Assembly (NCBI GenBank): GCA_003427395.1
Contig: BFEA01000226.1
Coordinates: 960,608 to 982,488, forward strand
From: Chara braunii
Lineage: Eukaryota; Streptophyta; Charophyceae; Charales; Characeae
DNA: 21,881 nt
Reading direction: 5' to 3'
Part shown: piece after piece, positions 1 to 8,327 of the stretch
How positions within the stretch are numbered: position 1 is the first letter of the stretch
Layout: each line of letters starts with the position of its first letter
Translations under genes and position numbers: made by a program
Notes under the pieces: model-generated
Told to the model about the DNA's origin: nothing
Database searches by the model: none
The model's input: only the letters and a program-made list of their open reading frames with translations

Positions 1-453
1 GGGGAAGGGGGAGCGGGCGCGGAGGAAGGGGAGCGTCAACTTCTGCCACAGTGAAATTAGAGATGTGAGGGTAACTGCAATCGATTTTTTGTTTCTTTTT
101 TTTTTTCAAAAATAAAACTATATTACACGGCAGGAACCATGCCCGGCGCGGCGTCCCATACACTGTTTCAAACAAGCGCGCTCTTCCACCGCCCAGGCAT
201 CATCAGCTTGGAGAGGGGAAGCCTCCCCTCTTTAGGAGAAGGGGAAAAAAAAAAAAAAAAAAAAACAAATTCTTACCAAGCTTCAGCTATCTATACCCCT
301 ACAAAGCCTATCCCCAAAAAAATCATTCAAAAAACAAATATTAAATGCGCTAAAATCCACTCCACTCAGCGAAGTGAGAGGCAATCGATATTCATTGACG
401 AGACAGTTTAAATTTTCTTCTTTTATTTTTCTATAAAAGAAGAAGAAAAAAAA
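1..453. other. intergenic, no gene seen
   Basis: I see no supportable gene here. The stretch holds a purine-rich start, a T run near 96-106, an A run at 245-265 and a small GAGGGGA/TCCCCTC hairpin (213-219 with 224-230). The open frames crossing it are low complexity, dominated by lysine or phenylalanine from the homopolymers, and do not look coding. Confidence 0.6.
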
Positions 454-471
454 GCCGTACGTACGTACGGC
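454..471. repeat. perfect 18-bp palindrome between A and T runs
   Basis: GCCGTACGTACGTACGGC is a perfect palindrome. It is preceded by an A run and followed, after TTG, by a T run, so the potential hairpin is longer than the GC-rich core. It resembles a foldback relic or a terminator-like structure. No function can be assigned in an intergenic eukaryotic setting. Confidence 0.7.
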
Positions 472-611
472 TTGTTTTTTTTTTTTTTGCATTCCAAGTT
501 TTTTTTTCTTCACGCGCGTTTCTTTGAGCGCAGCGCACGCAGTTGTGTAATGAGCGGGCCGCGCTTCCATTCTTATTTTGCACATTCGATGAGTAGTGGA
601 GAGACGCCCAA

Positions 612-666
612 TTATATATAATATAATATAATATAATATAATATAATATAATATAATATATATATG
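612..666. repeat. AT-only pentamer microsatellite
   Basis: About ten units of an ATATA-type pentamer lie in tandem, ending in TATATATG. This is simple sequence. The upstream stretch near 580-607 (TTTTGCACATTCGATGAGTAG) is partly shared with 4079-4098, which suggests a diverged dispersed repeat around both sites. Confidence 0.85.
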
Positions 667-796
667 TATGGAAGCGTGCACGAAAAACAGTTCTGGGCCT
701 CTGGTTTTTATCACTATTCACTCAAAACTTTGTTGGCATCATAACAAATCCACAATTATAAGTGGCAATATATATCGTCAAATAGATAGTATATTA

Positions 797-842
797 GGCA
801 GTTCTGTTTGTGATGACATATATATCGTCAAACAGAGCTGCC
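797..842. repeat. 46-bp near-perfect inverted repeat
   Basis: The left arm GGCAGTTCTGTTTG (797-810) and right arm CAAACAGAGCTGCC (829-842) are complementary with one mismatch. The 18-base loop, TGATGACATATATATCGT, is itself partly self-complementary. The motif ATATATATCGTCAAA also occurs just upstream (about 768-782), so part of the right half is a local direct repeat. It may be a foldback element remnant. No coding capacity was seen. Confidence 0.6.
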
Positions 843-950
843 CGGTAAACCGTACTAGGCAGAGAGGGAGAAGAGGACAACAACCGAGGGGCTGTGACAA
901 ACTGTTTCGTCGGAGTATATATGTATAAAATACGTACGAACAGAGGTGTT

Positions 951-1004
951 TGGTTAGGCACGCAAGTGGCATTCAGGAGATTGTGGGTTCGAGCCCCACA
1001 ACCG
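951..1004 (+). repeat. tRNA-like SINE remnant (T-arm and B box)
   Basis: A T-arm-like hairpin is visible: GTGGG, loop TTCGAGC, CCCAC, extended by TT/AA to seven pairs. It contains a B-box-like GGTTCGAGCCC at 986-996. A possible A-box-like stretch (GGCACGCAAGTGG) lies about 20 bp upstream, closer than in a true tRNA, and no full cloverleaf can be drawn. The best reading is a degraded tRNA-derived SINE head rather than a tRNA gene. No clear 3' tail or target duplication was seen. Confidence 0.35.
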
Positions 1005-1708
1005 CCTGCACCGCACTTAGTGCCAACCAGCGGTGATAGTCCGCTAGATACCTCTGATCGGTATTAGCAGGGTCCTTGGAGAGCAAGGGTGTGCGTGTGA
1101 GTGTGAGTGTGAGTGGGTTGTGTGAGTGGTGTCTGGGAGAGTGTTGGCGTTAGATAGACACTGCTGTAATTTCGGTTGGGCGGGGGGGACGATGAAAAAG
1201 GGAGGGGCGCAGCTACCGGCAAAATGCTCGGTCTTTGGGTTAGTCGGGGGCAACAGGCATCCTCTCTCATGGCTGGAGGGAGACAACAAAGCTATGTTCG
1301 CAGGGGTCCCCTGTATAAGTAAGCCTTAGGAGTAGTGGTAGGTAGGTAGTGAAGGTAGTGAAGGTGAATTGAAAGAATTTGAAAGATGATGAAAGATTTG
1401 AGAGAAGAACATAGCGCAGTTAAAATAAAATATATATAAAAAAAAACAAAAACAGGGAAGGTCATCGTCCTTATTTCCTCGGGACATCCGGGTTTGAATT
1501 CGTGGCGATACAACCGGGGGGGGAAGGGAGGGGAAGAGGGGGGAAGGGGGGGGAAAGAAAGTATTAATTAGCATGGCCCCCATAAAATCAAGGACGACAC
1601 GCACATTCCATGAATGTGGCTGTGTATTGTAGTCAGGTACAGGTATTATTATTGGTAATATTAGAAAGCCGTAGACTGAGACGAGCTAACCAGAGCACCA
1701 GAAAACAA
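1005..1708. other. intergenic, GT-rich and G-rich simple sequence
   Basis: No gene is seen. GTGTGAGTGTGAG-type repeats lie at about 1088-1140, GGTAGGTAGTGAAGG repeats at about 1334-1365, an A-rich stretch near 1425-1455 and G-rich runs at 1516-1555. The ORFs here are short and compositionally biased. Confidence 0.55.
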
Positions 1709-1739
1709 AAAAGAGAGAGAGAAAGAGAGAGAGGGAGAA

Positions 1740-1804
<65 letters not shown>

Positions 1805-1860
1805 AAGATAGACACAGAGAGAGAGAAGGAGAGAGAGAGAGACAGAGAGAGAGAGAGAGT
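1709..1860. repeat. GA microsatellite
   Basis: About 150 bp of imperfect (GA)n with AAAG and GAC interruptions. The Arg-Glu-repeat frame on the plus strand and the Ser-Leu-repeat frame on the minus strand are consequences of this repeat and not genes. Confidence 0.9.
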
Positions 1861-2238
1861 GGCTAGGCAGAAGCATGGAAGACAGGAAGAGAGGAACGAG
1901 GGCGCACATAAAGTCGATGAATTTCAAGCTGGCAGACGAACGTACCGTCTTGTGTGTTGGCTCCCGGCTGGGCCCCACATGGCCGCGAAGCAGAAGTGAG
2001 AAGGACGACAATGAAAACGACAGCCAGTGAGAAGATGACACGTGTAAAAGGAAGGGGACGATCAATGCGTGATGGAGAGGACGCCATAGCCAGAGCTTCC
2101 TTGCAGGCCGTCGAAGATGACACGTGTCTCTACTGCTTGCTGCTGCTCAATTGCTCCGCCGCTTGATCTCTCTTCACTGGGGGGGACACCGAGATTCTAC
2201 GAGTTCTTTCCCTTCTCACCTTCCTCCTGCACCTTAGA

Positions 2239-2318
2239 CAGTTCCAGTTCCAGTTCCAATTCCACTTTCAATTTCAGTTCTAGTACCAGTTCTAGTACCA
2301 GTTCTAGTACCAGTTGGC
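2239..2318. repeat. CAGTTC-type hexamer minisatellite, block 1
   Basis: Tandem degenerate six-base units (CAGTTC, CAATTC, CAGTTCTAGTAC). The last part is a clean 12-bp higher-order unit, CAGTTCTAGTAC, repeated about three times. A second block of the same family lies at 2421-2506. Confidence 0.75.
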
Positions 2319-2420
2319 GTTCCTGCCACCTCCCAAGCGCTCCCTTTCTCCGGGCTCCTCGCTCCGCAGGTGCTTTGTCTCTCGCTGGTAGACTTACGCT
2401 CTAGACTCAATTATTAGATC

Positions 2421-2506
2421 TGATTCCGGTTCCAGTTCCAGGTACAGGTCCAGGTCCAGGTTCAGGTCCAGGTGCAGTTTCCAGTTCCAGTTCCGATGGC
2501 ATTCCT
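2421..2506. repeat. CAGTTC/CAGGTC hexamer minisatellite, block 2
   Basis: A degenerate hexamer array (GGTTCC, AGTTCC, AGGTCC) is related to the block at 2239-2318 and separated from it by about 100 bp of unique-looking sequence. The two probably descend from one array. Confidence 0.65.
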
Positions 2507-2702
2507 GCGAATGAATCTTAACTATGTTATGATGATATATGACAGTCACTACTCTAAACAATAACTAGTAATTAATAAACTAATTAGTGGCGCTCTCCGC
2601 TTACGTCGATGCTCTCTACGTCAAAAGAATCGAACAACTCGAATCAGCTATGATCACCGCCTGATACACCACCCGTGAAGCTCAACCTCAGAAGAGATTC
2701 GA
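2507..2702. other. intergenic, nothing recognised
   Basis: AT-moderate sequence linking two repeat blocks. I see no gene, RNA or clear repeat. Confidence 0.5.
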
Positions 2703-2703
2703 A

Positions 2704-2924
2704 ACCACTTCCCTTCTCCTCCTCCTCCTCCTCCTCCCGCCTTCCTGCTTCAGCCAACCCGTTCCTAGCAACAGTGATTGCTTTTCTCTACCTCAGAGAT
2801 TGTCAAATCCACTTCCCTTCTCCTCCTCCCGCCTTCCTGATTCAGCCAACCCGTTCCTAACAGCACCTCAGAGATTACACTTCCCTTCTCCTCCTCCTGC
2901 CTTGCTCCTTCAGCCAAAGAGCAG

Positions 2925-2926
<2 letters not shown>
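2704..2926. repeat. TC-rich minisatellite, three copies
   Basis: Three diverging copies of a unit starting ACTTCCCTTCTCCTCCTCC and continuing with a GCCTTCCTGCTTCAGCC-like segment start near 2706, 2811 and 2878. The first two copies continue into AACCCGTTCCTA, and a CCTCAGAGATT segment separates copies. Copy lengths differ through CTC microsatellite variation and internal loss. Confidence 0.75.

Positions 2927-2928
<2 letters not shown>

Positions 2929-2985
<57 letters not shown>
2929..2985. repeat. CT microsatellite
   Basis: Uninterrupted CT repeat of about 28 units, directly after the third copy of the TC-rich minisatellite. Confidence 0.95.
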
Positions 2986-2987
<2 letters not shown>

Positions 2988-3015
2988 CGTCCCCTACCTA
3001 TACATCTATCTATCT

Positions 3016-3180
3016 ATGTTGTGTGTGTCCGTGCGTGGAAGTGTCTGTCCGTGCATGTCTGAAGTGTCCGTGCGTGTCTCCACACATGGGTGGGTGGGAG
3101 GGTGGGTGCGTTTGTGCGTGCGTGTGTGTGTGGGTGTGTGGGTGTGTGGGTGTGTGTGTGTGCGAGAGAAAGAGAGAGAG
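3016..3180. repeat. GT-rich simple sequence
   Basis: Imperfect GTGTGTCCGTGCGTG and GTGTGTGGGTGTGTGG units, ending in a short GA run. The His/Thr-repeat and Val/Cys-repeat frames across it are low complexity. Confidence 0.8.
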
Positions 3181-3358
3181 CGTTGTTGTAAAAACTACGA
3201 AAAATGGGGCTATATCCGACACAGTGGGTCCGTGCCGCCGTGTGGCGGGTACATCGAGGAATCCGACTTTCACCGACTTTCAGTGTACAAATATGTTGGC
3301 AAAAGGCAGAGAACATAATAAAATATAAACAGAAAGAGAAAACATGTAATTATATTTC

Positions 3359-3442
3359 AGATTTTATTTTTATTTTTATTTTTATTTTTTTATATATATT
3401 TTATATTTTATATTTATATATTTTATATTATATTTTATACCG
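3359..3442. repeat. AT-rich simple sequence
   Basis: ATTTTT repeats followed by TATATTTTATAT-type sequence. No coding signal. Confidence 0.8.
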
Positions 3443-3587
3443 CTGCCTTCACTTGACAGCTGATGTTTTCGCTGGCCGTATGAGCGATGCGAACTGCCAT
3501 TCGCCGCATCGATGACAGTCTAGGCGGGGGGCGACATCGCTGTAACTCTACAGCATGGGCGACGTCGCTGCCACTCTACGAGAGTCT

Positions 3588-3685
3588 GGGCGACGTCGCA
3601 CTAAGTCGCATTAAGTCGCACTATGTCCGCTAAGTCGCACTAAGTCGCATTAAGTCGCACTGTGTTTAAGTCGCACTAAGTCGCT
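3588..3685. repeat. 10-bp tandem array (AAGTCGCACT)
   Basis: About eight full and partial copies of AAGTCGCACT or AAGTCGCATT, two of them separated by short degenerate pieces (ATGTCCGCT, GTGTTT). Upstream, at 3530-3598, related GGGCGACGTCGC segments form a longer irregular repeat with CTCTAC spacers. The unit is CpG-containing, unlike the surrounding simple repeats. Confidence 0.8.
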
Positions 3686-3896
3686 GATAAACCAATCCTT
3701 CCTGTCCATACAGTGGGAGATCAACGGCCTCTACAGTATCCGTACACGTCGGGCACGCGGGCGGCTCGTTGGGAATTGGAAAAGCAAAAAAATTGTTTTT
3801 GTTTGTGAAATTTGGGAAAAGGAAAAGTGGGACGAGAGTACGAGGGGTACGAGGAGCGCGCCAACTACGATTGCTCCACTACTCTCCACATACACA

Positions 3897-4034
3897 AAAG
3901 ACAAAAAAGAAAAGGAAAAAAAAAAAAAAAAAAAAAAAAAGAAGAAGAAGAAGAAAAGGGAAAAAAAAGAGAAAAAAAAACAAAAAAGGAAAAAGACAAA
4001 AAAGATGGCAATGTACTTTTTTTTTTTTTTTTTG
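3897..4034. repeat. poly-A / GAA tract ending in a T run
   Basis: An A run at 3916-3940 is followed by GAA repeats, broken A-rich sequence and then a T run at 4018-4033. Both strands give Lys- or Phe-rich open frames that are artefacts of composition. An A tract followed by a T tract could mark back-to-back retroelement tails, but no bodies are recognisable. Confidence 0.7.
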
Positions 4035-4333
4035 GGAGCAATGTATCTTTGTATGTTCTAGCGGCGGATTCAGTCTCATTTTGCACATTTCGAGAGTAGT
4101 GCAAAGAGGCCCAGTCCCACTTGCGTAGACTTGGGGCCTACCGGCAGTTGCCCTACTCGCAACCCGCCAACGTTTCGAATGCATATGGACGGATTCCCGT
4201 TCAGGTTCCTTCAGAATTTTGGAGGATGCCGAGTAGTGCAGCTGGGCCCTTGGTCCGAAATACGCACCTGTTCCTCCCATCCGATCTGAACATCTCACGG
4301 CTGCGTTATCGGTCGGTACCACTCGTTCCTGCA

Positions 4334-4501
4334 GGGCCGAGGTCCCACAAGCAAAGAGGATCGGATCGAATGCCCGAATCTGGATGTGTTTTATGCAGAG
4401 ATGCAGAAAAGCAGTTCAATCTTGATTTCCTGCACCTCTCCACAAACACGTCCATATGCAGGCATTCGATCCGACCCTCTTTGCTAGTGGGACCACGCCC
4501 C
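4334..4501. mobile_element. foldback (MITE-like) element A
   Basis: The whole stretch folds back on itself. Left arm GGTCCCACAAGCAAAGAG (from 4341) is complementary to CTCTTTGCTAGTGGGACC (ending 4494). The match continues through ATCGGATCGAATGCC with only two mismatches in the outer 34 bp, then more loosely to a centre near 4417. Outer ends extend as GGGCCGA (left) against the complement of CACGCCCC (right). There is no coding capacity and no convincing target-site duplication. This is what a small non-autonomous DNA transposon looks like, though a hairpin RNA precursor cannot be excluded. Confidence 0.6.
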
Positions 4502-4582
4502 AGGGATGCGAGGGCAAACGAGGGGAAGGTGGCAAACCCGCGAGGGGAAAAAGAAATTGGCCGGAAGTAAGCGGCAATAAGC

Positions 4583-4683
4583 GGGGGCAAGGTCCCACTT
4601 GCACGGATTACGAGAATCTGGCCGTCGACCTTTGTTATCTACGGTCAATCTCGCTTAATTCGTGCAAGTGGGACCTGGCCCCG
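4583..4683. mobile_element. foldback (MITE-like) element B
   Basis: About 100 bp with terminal inverted repeats of roughly 28 bp. The left arm contains AGGTCCCACTTGCACGGATTA (4590-4610) and the right arm TAATTCGTGCAAGTGGGACCT (4656-4676), with one mismatch, and the similarity extends outward through GGGGC-like ends. The GGTCCCAC core at the same place in the arm is shared with element A, and a third related end (GGCCCAGTCCCACTTGCG) lies at about 4108-4125. No target-site duplication is clear. Confidence 0.55.
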
Positions 4684-4710
4684 GCAAGCAGATCGAAGGC
4701 GCTAGCTCGC

Positions 4711-4724
4711 GGGGGGGGGGGGGG
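4711..4724. repeat. G14 homopolymer
   Basis: An uninterrupted run of fourteen G. Length may be unreliable in the assembly. Confidence 0.9.
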
Positions 4725-5025
4725 CGTAATGGGGTTGATCTGGGAAGGGCGGAATAATAATAAGAATCAGATCAGATCTTCCGTGGAGCATCTCTCCTGC
4801 ACTCCCGCCAAGACTGACGTAGTACGGTACGGGAGTACGGGAGCGTAGGGTGGTTGCCTGGTTGGGTGACGACGATGGACTGCGGACAGAGCAGAGGGGG
4901 CTCTGTGGCAAAGGACAGGAAGAAGGAAGGACGGGGGAAGTATGAGCACGCCACAGGCGGCCTGAGGACGGTGGCCAGTGGGCCCAGGGCTACCCACGGT
5001 GAAGCCACACTGCCTCGCCCAGCCA

Positions 5026-5066
5026 TTTTTCTTCTTTTTTTTTTCTTTTTCTTTTTTTTTTCTTTT
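5026..5066 (-). repeat. A-tail of the minus-strand LINE (T-rich on plus)
   Basis: A T-rich tract of about 40 bp, broken by single C bases. Read on the minus strand it is an A-rich tail directly after the terminal hairpin of the LINE 3' UTR, which is where a LINE tail belongs. The target-site duplication that should flank it was not identified. Confidence 0.5.
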
Positions 5067-5073
5067 GTGCAAG

Positions 5074-5116
5074 GCCTCTATCCCAGTGGTGGTAAGAGAA
5101 CCACCGGGATTGAGGC
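5074..5116 (-). repeat. hairpin at the LINE 3' end
   Basis: GCCTCTATCCCAGTGGT (5074-5090) pairs with ACCACCGGGATTGAGGC (5100-5116) with two mismatches and a loop of about nine bases. On the minus strand the hairpin ends seven bases before the A-rich tail. Several LINE families need a stem-loop next to the tail for recognition by their reverse transcriptase. That role here is inferred from position alone. Confidence 0.5.
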
Positions 5117-5544
5117 TTTGTCTGGTGGGCCGCTCCATCTATTGGTGGGGAGCATCACCTGCCGGAAACCGGGTCCAGCCGTCCCTTGAATACATCAAAT
5201 TCTCGTGTAGCAACATTTTGGAACACTTGGGACCCTGCCAGCATTGATTACCCTGGGTTTCAGGGGATGTGCTCAGCAGGGTGTATCTCTGCCGTCGGTA
5301 GCCTGGGAGGGAAGAACAAGTTGCCATCTTGGACCTGGGGGGCACCGCCACCGATCATCAAAATTGACTGTAGTTATGAAGTCTATGCCAAGAAAATCCG
5401 CAGGAGCACCTGAGGCGCAGGTGAGACTGTAGTATATGGATGATCAGATACCGTCCACCAGACATTCCTCCAGGGCCAGCGGAAAGGATCAGTGAATTCT
5501 TGAGCAGGTCTTAACGGTTCCCTGGGGTCCACCCTTGTCCAACT
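5117..5544 (-). other. LINE 3' untranslated region
   Basis: No open frame here fits the LINE ORF. The stretch lies between the end of the LINE coding frame (near 5545 on the minus strand) and the terminal hairpin plus A-tail, so it is best read as LINE 3' UTR. Nothing else was recognised in it. Confidence 0.45.
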
Positions 5545-5936
5545 CTACCCTTTGCCCCTCTTGCGGCCCCGTCCCCTCTTCCCTATCATTGATGATGCTC
5601 CAGTTGACGGTTCCTGCGGCCTGTCCTGACGCTGATACAGCCTGTCTCCTGTCCAGCTCACTTTTGCCACCCAGCCCTCTCGTTTCCTTCCCAGCCAGTC
5701 GCAAAACCGGGAGATAATTTTGTCAATGTCCACTGCCGTGTGCGCCTGGTTCATTTTTTCCTTGACAGTTTGCCATTGCGCCGTGATCTCATGCTGAACT
5801 AGTAGCCGTATTTGCTCCGTGACTTCCCCCTCTCCCACCCTGGCCCCCTCCAATTCCAGAATGCATCTTCTCCACCGCATTACCCACAGGATGGAACGCC
5901 TACCCAAGGAGTGCATGTTCTCTTCAAAGGTGTTAC
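5545..5936 (-). pseudogene. LINE ORF2 remnant, C-terminal end (second half)
   Basis: This is the C-terminal continuation of the LINE ORF whose upstream part lies at 19174-20415, separated by the LTR retrotransposon insertion. The frame enters at an Asn codon that spans the duplicated TTAC and reads FEENMHSLGRR, then a helical region typical of plant-lineage LINE C-termini after the zinc-binding domain (ILWVMRWRR, similar in place to the WxxWKxRN region). It ends in a basic tail (GKRGRGRKRGKG). If only the downstream piece is viewed, an open frame continues into the LTR to 6048, but that part is LTR sequence and not LINE. Confidence 0.7.
5933..5936. repeat. target-site duplication TTAC, left copy
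   Basis: TTAC directly precedes the retrotransposon start (TGTGATG) and matches 19174-19177 after its end (CGTCACA). Removing the element and one TTAC copy leaves the minus-strand LINE frame uninterrupted, which independently fixes both boundaries. Four base pairs is within the range seen for Ty3/gypsy-type integrases. Confidence 0.85.
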
Positions 5937-8327
5937 TGTGATGAACCACTTTCTGTAACACGCGACTTTTTGCGCGGTTGCAACGAGGGGTCCTAAGTTG
6001 GGAAGGTTGGGCCAAATACGGGAGATCGGGATCGGTGGGAAATTGCATCAGTGTCCTTTCTTTTTTGTCCTTTCCGTCGCTTCTTTTCGAATGGCTGGGT
6101 TCGGAGCTGGGCGTGTTCTGGGATGGTCGGTTGATTGATTGGTCGGCTGGATGGAAGGCGCGCCTCCGCGCGCGCGATTAATAAATGTTGACGTCGTTTC
6201 TCTCGCTTCGGTTTCGATCTTTTGGGCGCGGACATCACGCGGGAATTTGCCTTGTTCTTTTTGAATTTTTCTTTCAAATCTTTTTCGAATTTTGTTGAGC
6301 CCCGATGGCTCTCGGAATTTCAGACTTTCTTCCCGGAACCTGTACTTTTGCTTTTCGCATTAGTTAGGAATTTAGGAATTTTGTAATTAGGACTTTCTTT
6401 TGCCGCGCGGCGCCCTTAATTGCTTACGCGCTTCTTTTTGCGGCTGCAACGAAATTTTGATTAGTCAGCGCCTTTAATCGGGTGTGTAACTGTAATCTTG
6501 GGTTGGCGCCATTGTAACTGTATCTTTCTTCTTGCTCTTCGTCCTTCCCGCCCTCCTCCCTTTTTTTTTGCTGCGTTTTTGAAACTACGGACTGCATGCT
6601 CAGATCGATGCGTGGAGAGTGGTTATGTCTCCCACGCCGCGGCCCGGTCATGCAGAACGTAGGCGCTCCCTCTCTAATCTTCCCTCTAAGTCTTGGTAAT
6701 TCCATGTTCTTCGCGCATGCATGCACGCTATAAATTTCGGTTGCGCGATTAGTTAGCTCTCTTAACCAGTTGTTGGAAGCTAGGGGTTGCGCGATCAGGA
6801 ATGGTCGACACACGAGCGAAGTAAGACGTGAGTAGAGAAGGAGTCGGGCGACCCGATGATCTGGTGCCGAACGCGCGGGGTTGACGCGGGCCACGACGGA
6901 CTGTGGGCGCGGGCAAACCTGACGGGTGCAGGAGGACTAAGCGGGGTGACGACTTCGTGGGTTGGTTCACGACGACGGACTGTCCGCATCGGAGAAGAAG
7001 AGAGAGGAAGAGAGAGTAGAGGTTGATGGATGCGGTTTTGCTGTTTCTTCTATCTTTTCTCCCTCCTGTCTTGTGTACATAAGTTTTGATTTCGGTTCCA
7101 AGTAGTTTGCCCGTTCTTTTCAGTTTCTCGGAATTTGAACTTGGGGTTTTTGCATACATTTGCCCTCGCGACTCTCCCATCTTTGAGGTGCTATGTGTAT
7201 GATTACGGAATGGATGGATGTATGGATGCCATGCTTGATTGCCTATCTTTTTGCTGAGAAACCCTTGTCTTTGCTTTTGTTGGTCGCATTCGACGCACTC
7301 GTGTGTAGAATAGGGATTTTGCACAATCGATAATCCTGTCTTTGTCTCTGCTCGTTTTTTTTTATCGAGCTGTTTGTGATCATTGCATCTTGCTTAACTC
7401 AGAACATTACGAAGTGATTAGGCGGTTGGATCCCGGGCTCGATGAACGTCCCGCGAGGACACGTGTAAGACGCAATCTAAGTTGCGCACTTACACATATC
7501 CCTATGCGTCGATTCAACGGGACCATCAATCCGTCCGATTGAGAGCGGCCATCTCGAAATCCGCAACGACGCAATCGTCCCGCACAAGCACGCGTAAGTC
7601 CGACGACAGTCACGCGGCCTACACGTGCTCGCACGAGACGACCGTGATCCGTCCTTAGGCAACTCATAAATCGTAATGTCATGATGACGCGATCCTAGGA
7701 TTCCGACTCATCCTACGACCCCGATTTACTTCACCCAATTGATAAACGAACTCCTCCGACAGAGATACCCCTGCCACACCGAGAATCGACTGTGTCCTCG
7801 GGAGTTCCACTGCGCCACCTCTAGCGACCCTAAGTGCTCTGATTTCCCTTGTCCCGACCACACCTACTACTTCATCCACCCGGGATTTGTCGTCATCACC
7901 ACTAGTTTCCCTCATTTTCGCCTTCTTCTCCCGTATCATCAACTCAGCGTCGTTCCGTGGTCGGCCATAGCCCCCTATTGGCCCAGCACGCCCTGGGGAA
8001 ATTGCCAACGTGGCGGCGAACGAAGAACCCCGGAATTCCGAAGGCCCAACTAAAACACGCAGCGGCCTGCGCCGCGTGGCGGCCTCTGACGGCCCAACTT
8101 TTCAGGACCACCTCCTCCGCGGAGGGACTTTCCCGTAAGTCGTCGCCCACAGTACCCAGGCCCCATCGGGCCTTCAGTCCCTTGCGCACACGCCCCTTAT
8201 TCGCCTAATTGCATTCATACCCCTAAGACTCCCCCACTTTCCCCAAAAATCTTTGGCACACCCCTTTTCGCACTTCCAGACTCACATCCCACTCCGATCA
8301 GGAAGTCGCGCTGGGCGTGAGGTTGGG
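5937..8327 (+). repeat. 5' LTR
   Basis: Aligns with 16870-19173 from TGTGATGAACC through GTGAGGTTGGG. It contains about 97 bp (roughly 7933-8029) that the 3' LTR lacks. It stops seven bases short of the terminal CGTCACA seen in the 3' LTR, so its inner end is damaged or misassembled. Antisense frames in it are not supported as genes. At about 2.4 kb it is a long LTR. Confidence 0.85.
6716..6735 (+). promoter_or_regulatory. candidate LTR core promoter (RY-like motif plus TATA)
   Basis: CATGCATG (6716-6723) lies 5 bp before TATAAAT (6729-6735), and both are conserved in the other LTR. TATAAAT fits a Pol II TATA box. CATGCATG is the RY motif bound by plant B3-domain factors. Use of either motif is inferred. 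If it is real, U3 is about 0.8 kb and the rest of the LTR is R/U5. Confidence 0.45.

Noticed and set aside
951-1004. A functional tRNA gene
   Set aside because: Only the T-arm is convincing; acceptor, D and anticodon arms cannot be drawn at normal spacing.
1610-2065. Arg/Glu-repeat and Ser/Leu-repeat ORFs
   Set aside because: Produced by the GA microsatellite at 1709-1860; no coding features.
3588-3685. A CRISPR-like array
   Set aside because: Repeats of 10 bp with no spacers of regular length, in a eukaryotic setting.
3769-4322. Lys-rich and Phe-rich ORFs around the A/T tracts
   Set aside because: Composition artefacts of homopolymer and GAA runs on both strands.
4121-4848. ORFs of 130-149 codons on the plus strand
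   Set aside because: They run across the foldback elements and the G14 run, have no recognisable domain, and are explained by the non-coding repeats.
5937-6048. N-terminal extension of the minus-strand ORF 5545-6048
   Set aside because: The part beyond 5936 is LTR sequence that happens to be open; the true upstream LINE sequence is at 19174 and above.
6424-7324. Antisense open frames in the 5' LTR (156 and 191 codons), with a 156-codon counterpart at 17357-17827 in the 3' LTR
   Set aside because: The two 156-codon versions differ by about fifteen residues, so most nucleotide differences change the protein, which is not what purifying selection gives. Conservation of length simply follows from LTR identity.
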